From NCBI GenBank assembly GCA_031549525.1, contig JAVBPQ010000125.1, positions 1-38,576 on the forward strand: 38,576 bases of DNA. Direction: 5' to 3'. Position numbers and translations under genes: made by a program. This stretch comes from WQUF01 sp031549525. GTDB taxonomy: Bacteria > Bacillota > Clostridia > Clostridiales > Clostridiaceae. Positions 33,677-38,576 of this stretch are shown here, piece after piece. Each line of letters opens with the position of its first letter. Positions within the stretch are counted from its first letter, which is position 1. The notes beneath the pieces are model-generated. The model had not been told where the DNA came from and ran no database searches. It worked only from the letters and a program-made list of their open reading frames with translations.

Positions 33677-34333
33677 ATGAAATTAAACGGAAGATGCTAT
33701 TTTTGTAATAGAGAAGGCACTCAGACAATCTTAAAAAATCATTTTTCAAAATGTGTGCCATATCAAAAGAGCTTGGAACAAGGTGAAAATATATATTATA
33801 TGCTGCGAATTGAAGATTCATTTAATCCTGATTATTGGTTATTTATCAATATGAAATCAACATCAAAGCTTTCTTCTTTAGATGGATTTTTGCGTAAAAT
33901 TTGGCTAGAATGTTGTAACCATACCAGCCAGTTTAGTTTTAGTGAGTCCGGATATCCAATTCCATTTTCTAGAAAAATCGACCAAGTTTTTCTTTTAGAT
34001 TCAGATAAAATTTTAAAAACTAAACTTCATTATAAATACGATTTTGATAATCCAACAACTCTTACTATCAATCCTATGTCTATATTTAAATCTATATATC
34101 ATAAAAAAAACATAATGCTTATGGCTAGAAATATTTTGCACGAATTTAAATGTTCTTGCCAAAAACAAGCTGAGTTTATCTGTACAAAATGCCAATATGG
34201 AAATAAAAATCCATTTCTTTGCAAAGAGTGTGCAAGCACTCATAAGTGCGGGACAGAAGCTCTCCTTCCTGTGGTCAATTCTCCGAGAATGGGCATTTGT
34301 AAATATGATGGAAAAAAAGATATTTGGTCGTAA
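33677..34333 (+). CDS. Zinc-finger protein with pRiA4b-ORF3-like core
   Basis: A 218-residue protein in three parts. Residues 7-26 form a C2HC zinc finger (CYFC, then NHFSKC). Residues about 38-145 resemble the plasmid pRiA4b ORF-3 family (IYYMLRIEDSFNPDYWLFI, LDGFLRKIWLEC, HTSQFSF, LHYKYDFDNPTTLTI). Residues about 160-195 hold a second cysteine cluster (CSC, CTKC, CKEC, then HKCG), a likely second zinc site. pRiA4b-like domains occur on plasmids and near mobile elements, but their function is unknown. CAGGGGGAA precedes the ATG. No mobile element lies nearby. The core assignment is by pattern and is moderate. Confidence 0.7.
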   Translation: MKLNGRCYFCNREGTQTILKNHFSKCVPYQKSLEQGENIYYMLRIEDSFNPDYWLFINMKSTSKLSSLDGFLRKIWLECCNHTSQFSFSESGYPIPFSRKIDQVFLLDSDKILKTKLHYKYDFDNPTTLTINPMSIFKSIYHKKNIMLMARNILHEFKCSCQKQAEFICTKCQYGNKNPFLCKECASTHKCGTEALLPVVNSPRMGICKYDGKKDIWS

Positions 34334-34439
34334 AAATCATCTTTGAAAAAATATTTGTAAAATTCGACTTTACTATATATTGACAATATATGTATTTTTG
34401 TGTAATATTTTTATATAATTAAAATTTATTTTTAATTTT

Positions 34440-34465
34440 TACAAAATGCATCTACAAAATGCATC
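34440..34465 (+). repeat. Tandem 13-bp repeat
   Basis: TACAAAATGCATC occurs twice in direct tandem (34440-34452 and 34453-34465), just ahead of the small gene's ribosome binding site. Each copy contains the palindrome ATGCAT. Confidence 0.8.
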
Positions 34466-34492
34466 AAAGTACATATGATAGGAGGTATGGAA

Positions 34493-34678
34493 ATGAGAAA
34501 AATAATTTTTCCAAAAAATATTACAATTACCATTAAAGATAAGAGCCGTGAAGCAGAAAGCAGGAGAATATTTAATGAAGTTGCTATACCTATAGTAAAT
34601 TATTTCTTAAATCCATTTGAAGATCTTTTTTTAATCCTCATAACACAACAGGATGAGCTTACTTTTAACCCTTCATAG
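34493..34678 (+). CDS. Small hypothetical protein
   Basis: A 61-residue protein of unknown family. It has a basic amphipathic start (MRKIIFPKNITITIKDKSRE) and a hydrophobic centre (IPIVNYFLNPFEDLFLILI) that is too polar for a sure membrane helix. GGAGG at 34481-34485 sits 7 bases before the ATG at 34493, a strong site that argues for translation; the ATGs at 34475 and 34487 overlap or touch it. It is monocistronic, between the tandem repeat and a terminator. Confidence 0.6.
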   Translation: MRKIIFPKNITITIKDKSREAESRRIFNEVAIPIVNYFLNPFEDLFLILITQQDELTFNPS

Positions 34679-34731
34679 AATAATATCACTTCACTATTTG
34701 AAGTATATAATACATAATCTATATAAAAAAA

Positions 34732-34781
34732 GAGCTGTCACACTTACGATTAAAAGTCGTAAGGTGATAGCTCATTTTTTT
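34732..34781 (+). terminator. Long terminator behind the small gene
   Basis: GAGCTGTCACACTTACGA (34732-34749) pairs with TCGTAAGGTGATAGCTC (34757-34773), with one bulged A and G-T pairs, followed by A and seven T. A flanking A run upstream makes it usable in both directions. Confidence 0.9.
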
Positions 34782-34903
34782 ATACAATTATTTAAAATAA
34801 GTAAAAAATAGACAATACTAAAATTATTTTAAATAATTCAGATAAACCCATACAATATCAGCAAATAAATTTATGTTAATTACAGTAAAATTAATTATAT
34901 AAA

Positions 34904-34932
34904 TTGCATTAAAAGAGAATGATAGTTATAAT
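34904..34932 (+). promoter_or_regulatory. Promoter of glyA
   Basis: TTGCAT (34904-34909), 17 bases, TATAAT (34927-34932). Predicted start near 34939, leaving a leader of about 128 bases. Confidence 0.75.
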
Positions 34933-34938
34933 AAAAAT

Positions 34939-35066
34939 TGTGGATCTTCCTAAGGACATGTGGCAAATTAATTAGAAAGTATCTTTTAATAAGTTTATAT
35001 AAATGTACCACATAAATTTTAAAAGACCCAATATTTTATTTATAAATTGATATAGAGGTGTAAATT
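34939..35066 (+). promoter_or_regulatory. glyA leader of unknown function
   Basis: ATGTGG (34958-34963) can pair with CCACAT (35008-35013), enclosing about 44 AT-rich bases. The length would suit a cis-acting RNA, but it does not look like a tetrahydrofolate, glycine, SAM or T-box element. It ends with GAGGTG before the ATG. Confidence 0.35.
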
Positions 35067-36326
35067 ATGGAAAACTTAAAAAATGAAGAATTAAATCCTA
35101 TGAAAAATTTAAAAAAATCAGATATTGAATTATTTGAAATAATAAATGAAGAGCACAAAAGAGAAGAAGAAACTATAGAGTTAATAGCTTCCGAAAATTT
35201 TGTATCTAAAGCTGTTCTTGAGGTCAACGGTTCTGTTTTAACAAATAAATATGCTGAAGGTTACCCTGCAAAGAGATACTATGGAGGTTGTCAAGCAGTT
35301 GACAAGGCTGAGGAGCTTGCAAGACAAAGAATATGTAAAATATTTGGAGCAGAGCATGCAAACGTTCAACCTCATTCAGGGTCTCAAGCAAATATGGCTG
35401 TATATATGTCAGTTCTTCAACCAGGTGACACTGTATTAGGTATGAATTTAAGCCATGGTGGTCATTTGACTCATGGAAATCCAGCAAACTTTTCAGGAAA
35501 ATTATATAAATTTGAAGCTTATGGTGTGAGCAAAAATGATGAAAAGATAGATTATGCTGCACTTAGAGAGAGAGCTCTTGAAGTAAAGCCAAAAATGATC
35601 GTTGCAGGAGCAAGTGCCTACTCTAGAATAATCGAATTTGATAAGTTCAAAGAAATTGCAGATGAAGTTTCAGCATATCTTATGGTAGATATGGCACATA
35701 TTGCAGGAATTATAGCTGTAGGTCTCCATCCAAATCCTGTTCCATATGCTGATTTTGTAACTTCCACAACCCATAAGACATTAAGAGGACCAAGGGGAGG
35801 TTTGATCCTTTGCAAGGAAAAATATGCAAAGGATATAGACAAGACTATATTCCCAGGCATACAAGGTGGTCCTCTAATGCATACCATAGCTGCAAAGGCA
35901 TCAGCATTTCTTGAAGCTATGAAACCTGAATTTAAAACTTATATGGAGCAAGTATTAAAAAATGCTAAGCTTTTAAGCGAAGAGCTAAAAAGATATGGAT
36001 TTAGAATTGTATCAGATGGAACTGATAATCATCTTATGCTTGTTGATTTGACAAATAAAAATATCACTGGAAAAGACGCAGAAAAAATACTTCAAGATAA
36101 TAATATAACTGTAAATAAAAACACAATACCTCAAGAAACCTTAAGCCCATTTGTAACAAGTGGTATAAGAATAGGTACTTCTGCTATAACAACTAGAGGA
36201 TTTAAAGAAGAAGAAATCAAAAAGATTGCTTATTTCATAAATTATATAATAGAACATAGGGAAGAAGATCTATCCAATATAAAAGATGAAGTTATCTCAC
36301 TTTGTAGAAAATTCCCTATTTATTAA
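35067..36326 (+). CDS. glyA: Serine hydroxymethyltransferase
   Basis: A 419-residue PLP enzyme interconverting serine and glycine with transfer of the one-carbon unit to tetrahydrofolate. Family patterns: ELIASENFVSKAV, TNKYAEGYPAKRYYGGC, NVQPHSGSQAN, DMAHIAGII, and TSTTHKTLRGPRGG with PLP-binding K237; RIGTSAITTRG near the C-terminus. The first 14 residues extend beyond many homologues, and a second in-frame ATG lies at 35100, but GAGGTG is correctly placed for the ATG at 35067. Monocistronic. Confidence 0.98.
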   Translation: MENLKNEELNPMKNLKKSDIELFEIINEEHKREEETIELIASENFVSKAVLEVNGSVLTNKYAEGYPAKRYYGGCQAVDKAEELARQRICKIFGAEHANVQPHSGSQANMAVYMSVLQPGDTVLGMNLSHGGHLTHGNPANFSGKLYKFEAYGVSKNDEKIDYAALRERALEVKPKMIVAGASAYSRIIEFDKFKEIADEVSAYLMVDMAHIAGIIAVGLHPNPVPYADFVTSTTHKTLRGPRGGLILCKEKYAKDIDKTIFPGIQGGPLMHTIAAKASAFLEAMKPEFKTYMEQVLKNAKLLSEELKRYGFRIVSDGTDNHLMLVDLTNKNITGKDAEKILQDNNITVNKNTIPQETLSPFVTSGIRIGTSAITTRGFKEEEIKKIAYFINYIIEHREEDLSNIKDEVISLCRKFPIY

Positions 36327-36714
36327 TCATCATTAAAAGACTTAATAAATCAGTTTGAGAAATTAATAAAACATATAGGAGAGCTTCTCATCCCATTTTT
36401 AATGGAAAAAAATCAAAGTTATATTTTCAAAATTTATGACAATATAGATGTTGTTATAATAAAAAAATAGAAATTTTTTTATTATATTAATATATTTTTG
36501 TATAAATACTAGTATTTTGCTTAATATTGTTGTATAATAAATTTAATTTCACTGTTTAATTTGTTACATATTGTAATATATTTGTAATAAAATTAAAAAA
36601 ACTTTAATTTTTAATAATCATACTAAAACCCTTGGTATGATTATTTTTTTTATATATTTTTTTTATAGTAATGATATAATAAGATCTAAGTATTGAAACT
36701 AGGTAGTGATAAAT
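36327..36714 (+). other. Region behind glyA
   Basis: 388 bases. An open frame of 48 codons continues in phase with glyA past its TAA to about 36470 (ends with TAG). It looks protein-like but has no start codon with a ribosome binding site. The rest is AT-rich up to the terminator at 36613. TATAAT at 36675-36680 is a possible -10 for the next gene. Confidence 0.4.
36613..36653 (+). terminator. Rho-independent terminator
   Basis: AATAATCATAC (36613-36623) pairs perfectly with GTATGATTATT (36635-36645), 11-base loop, followed by a long T run. It is nearly 290 bases behind glyA. Confidence 0.9.
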
Positions 36715-37095
36715 ATGAAAAAATTTGATATTATATTGATAATTATTTTTATAATATTATCTTTTGTTCCTCAGATAATTTTTATGATTAATTTTAGACA
36801 TGCTTCTAATCTCGTGGCTGAGATTAAAGTCAATGGTAAGCTTTATAGAACTATCGATTTTACAAAGCTTAAAAGTGAAGTCATCATAAATTTAGAGAAC
36901 AATGAAGGGCATAATGATGTTTTGGTTTCAAAGGATGGGGTTATTATGAAATATGCAGACTGCAGGGATAAAATATGTTTAAAAGAGGGGCTTATAAATA
37001 AGCAAGGTGAGAGCATAGTATGCCTCCCTCATAATGTAATTATATACATCAAAGGGTCAACTAGTGGAGAAGACCCAGATATCATAGTGAAATAG
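36715..37095 (+). CDS. NusG domain II-containing protein
   Basis: A 126-residue membrane-anchored protein. An N-terminal helix (IILIIIFIILSFVPQIIFMI) is followed by the NusG domain-II fold with its cysteines (ADCRDKICLKEG and IVCLPHNVII). Not a transcription factor despite the name; in Clostridia it is usually coupled to a Gx-transporter gene, as here, 8 bases downstream. The start is taken as the ATG at 36715; a GTG at 36706 adds MIN and overlaps the weak AGGT ribosome binding site. Function unknown, perhaps a partner of the transporter or of membrane redox proteins. Confidence 0.88.
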   Translation: MKKFDIILIIIFIILSFVPQIIFMINFRHASNLVAEIKVNGKLYRTIDFTKLKSEVIINLENNEGHNDVLVSKDGVIMKYADCRDKICLKEGLINKQGESIVCLPHNVIIYIKGSTSGEDPDIIVK

Positions 37096-37103
37096 AGAGC
37101 TTT

Positions 37104-37616
37104 ATGAACAGAACTAAAAAAATGGTCTTTATATCCATGATTGTAGCCCAATCCCTTATAATGTTTATTATAGAAAATCAAATACCTTATCCTTTTATCG
37201 CACCAGGTGCTAAAATAGGTCTTTCTAATTTATTTGTTTTAATCTCTCTTTATATATTTGATATAAAAACTGCATTCCTTGTAGTTATATTAAAAGTTAT
37301 ACTATCCTCCATAATCATTGGAAATATGTCTACATTTTTATATAGCATAGCTGGAGGACTTCTCAGTATGCTATTTATGCACCTTGCAAAAAAATATCTA
37401 AAAGATAAGGTATCTATTTTAGGAGTCAGCATAACTGGAGCAGTTATGCATAATTTTGCTCAAGTTTTAGTGGCAAGCTTGATAACTAGCAATCTGTTTT
37501 TATTTTTATATATGCCTATACTCACTATTTTAGCTGTACTATCAGGTTTTTTTATTGGACTTGTCGGCAATTTTTTTATTAAGCAATTTTATAAATTAAA
37601 TTTAAAATCAAATTGA
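37104..37616 (+). CDS. Gx transporter family protein (heptaprenyl diphosphate synthase component I-like)
   Basis: A 170-residue protein with about five membrane helices, beginning KKMVFISMIVAQSLIMFIIE. PFIAPGAKIGLSNLFVLISLY and LYSIAGGLLSMLFMHLAKK are the family's signatures. The fold is like ECF transporter substrate-binding components. The database name heptaprenyl diphosphate synthase component I is misleading for a membrane protein. No polyprenyl synthase gene follows. The ribosome binding site is weak, so it is likely coupled to the NusG-II gene. Confidence 0.88.
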   Translation: MNRTKKMVFISMIVAQSLIMFIIENQIPYPFIAPGAKIGLSNLFVLISLYIFDIKTAFLVVILKVILSSIIIGNMSTFLYSIAGGLLSMLFMHLAKKYLKDKVSILGVSITGAVMHNFAQVLVASLITSNLFLFLYMPILTILAVLSGFFIGLVGNFFIKQFYKLNLKSN

Positions 37617-37718
37617 TAAAATTTCTCATATCTTTACATAATTCTATAGGTATTTCATTATACTAATTTTAAGCCAAGCTGTGCAAGGATTCTGTGAAAA
37701 TTTTTAAGGAGTGGTAAA

Positions 37719-38405
37719 GTGAATAACAATAATAATAAATTTGTACCAAAAATCACAGGTAATTTAAGAAGCCATATGATTGAATTGCCAGAAGTAATTC
37801 GAGATGCTAGCGGGATAGTTATTTTCGGAAAGAGAATTAAGTCAATCTTATTTTCTACAGATGTAGCTATTATACGAAATACAAATGCAGATGCAATCAT
37901 TGCAGTTTATCCTTTTACTCCACAGCCTATAATAACTCATTCCATTATGATGGCTACAGATGTGCCAGTATTTTGCGGGGTAGGCGGAGGGACAACCACA
38001 GGCAAAAGGGTTGTAAACTTATCCCTTGATGCAGAATTTCAAGGAGCTATGGGAGTCGTGGTAAATGCTCCTACTTCAAATGATATTGTAAGGCAAATAA
38101 AGGAAACCATAGATATTCCTATAATTGTAACCATAGTTTCAGAGAACGAAAATTTTAAAGATAGAATAGAAGCTGGAGCGACAATTTTCAATGTCTCTGG
38201 AGCTTATACTACACCAAAAATCGTAAGAAAAATAAGAGAGCAATATCCAGAATTCCCTATAATGGCAACTGGCGGACCAAAAGATGAACATATTAAAGAA
38301 ACTATAGCAGCTGGAGCTAATGCTATTACCTATACACCTCCAACTTCAGGAGAAGTATTTAGTGGCTTAATGAATAAATATAGAGATCAAATAAGCAATA
38401 GATAA
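37719..38405 (+). CDS. TIM-barrel-like protein, annotated as hydrolase in related genomes
   Basis: A 228-residue protein. Alternating strand/helix pattern with a C-terminal phosphate-binding-like segment (PIMATGGPKDEHIKETIAAGANAITYTPP) suggests a TIM barrel. A Gly-rich segment CGVGGGTTTGKR sits near residues 87-98. Related clostridial proteins, as I recall, carry only the name hydrolase; no reaction is established. The start is GTG at 37719 with AAGGAG 7 bases upstream. Confidence 0.8.
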   Translation: MNNNNNKFVPKITGNLRSHMIELPEVIRDASGIVIFGKRIKSILFSTDVAIIRNTNADAIIAVYPFTPQPIITHSIMMATDVPVFCGVGGGTTTGKRVVNLSLDAEFQGAMGVVVNAPTSNDIVRQIKETIDIPIIVTIVSENENFKDRIEAGATIFNVSGAYTTPKIVRKIREQYPEFPIMATGGPKDEHIKETIAAGANAITYTPPTSGEVFSGLMNKYRDQISNR

Positions 38406-38576
38406 AAATAAGATTCTTTTCAATTTATTAGGGGTAGAGGTAGCAAACGTGTAACCAGGGGCAAAGTAATGATAAAATAATGGTAAATTAAATGCTCATA
38501 TTCCTTACTTTTCCATAAAACTAAAATGTTTTATATTTTAAGCCATTTTATGTGTAAATTAATTAGGCAAATAAAT
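38406..38576. other. Right-hand end, no gene seen
   Basis: 171 bases, AT-rich except for a G-rich patch at about 38431-38465. No open frame with a ribosome binding site on either strand and no convincing terminator. Confidence 0.5.

Noticed and set aside
38431..38470. TAGAGGTAGCAAAC resembles the 5' part of a lysine riboswitch
   Set aside because: The other conserved parts of the L-box are not found in the remaining bases, which are plain AT-rich sequence.

Overview
The window is AT-rich DNA from a low-GC Gram-positive anaerobe of the Clostridium type. Evidence: A/T-ending codons with AGA arginines, strong AGGAGG-type ribosome binding sites with some GTG/TTG starts, Firmicutes-style loci (rplS-rbgA-rnhB, gap-pgk, NusG-domain-II/Gx transporter), lipoproteins with a lipobox, and many short U-tailed terminators. 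The species cannot be named from the sequence. No tRNA, rRNA, CRISPR array, insertion sequence or phage module was seen, so this looks like chromosome with a few accessory genes set into it.

Layout. 1-987 (-): a secreted leucine-rich-repeat protein with plant-type repeats, cut by the left edge. 1376-2572 (+): an MFS permease. 2694-9862 (+): an inducible disaccharide operon made of a GH65 phosphorylase, a solute-binding lipoprotein, two ABC permeases, a LacI-type regulator and beta-phosphoglucomutase. It has a clear promoter and a LacI-type operator over the start site, and no ATPase gene, so a shared MsmX-type ATPase is inferred. 9876-12130 (+): an AmmeMemoRadiSam module (fused Memo/AMMECR1 protein plus radical SAM enzyme) directly behind the operon. 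12199-13149: AraC/GyrI-like regulator. 13393-14095: a one-domain DUF11 protein and a doubtful Cys-rich ORF. 14164-15144 (-): manA.

15248-18566 (+) is a housekeeping block: rplS with its own promoter and a probable L19 leader, rbgA, rnhB and a DUF362 ferredoxin-like protein. 18601-22216 (-) holds a DUF4349 lipoprotein, an overlapping HD hydrolase/nucleotidyltransferase pair and a PHP phosphoesterase. 22252-23673 is a self-contained orphan HipA-like kinase gene with a near-consensus promoter and its own terminator. 23883-26196 (+) is a methyltransferase followed by a kinase-like protein with a C-terminal helical tail, resembling the two halves of the O-antigen capping enzyme WbdD, with no glycosyltransferase nearby.

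26246-33328 (-) carries YbjQ, a TPR protein, an M29 aminopeptidase, a Fic protein, a GNAT acetyltransferase, pgk and gap. tpi, gpm and eno do not follow pgk. 33677-38405 (+) carries a zinc-finger/pRiA4b-ORF3-like protein, a 61-residue orphan, glyA with its own promoter and an unexplained leader, a NusG-domain-II/Gx transporter pair and a TIM-barrel-like protein.

The best candidates for undescribed biology are the split WbdD-like pair, the nucleotidyltransferase/HD pair, the AmmeMemoRadiSam module behind a sugar operon, the zinc-finger/pRiA4b protein with its palindromic upstream site, and the orphan HipA-like kinase. All functional links are inference from sequence and gene order.
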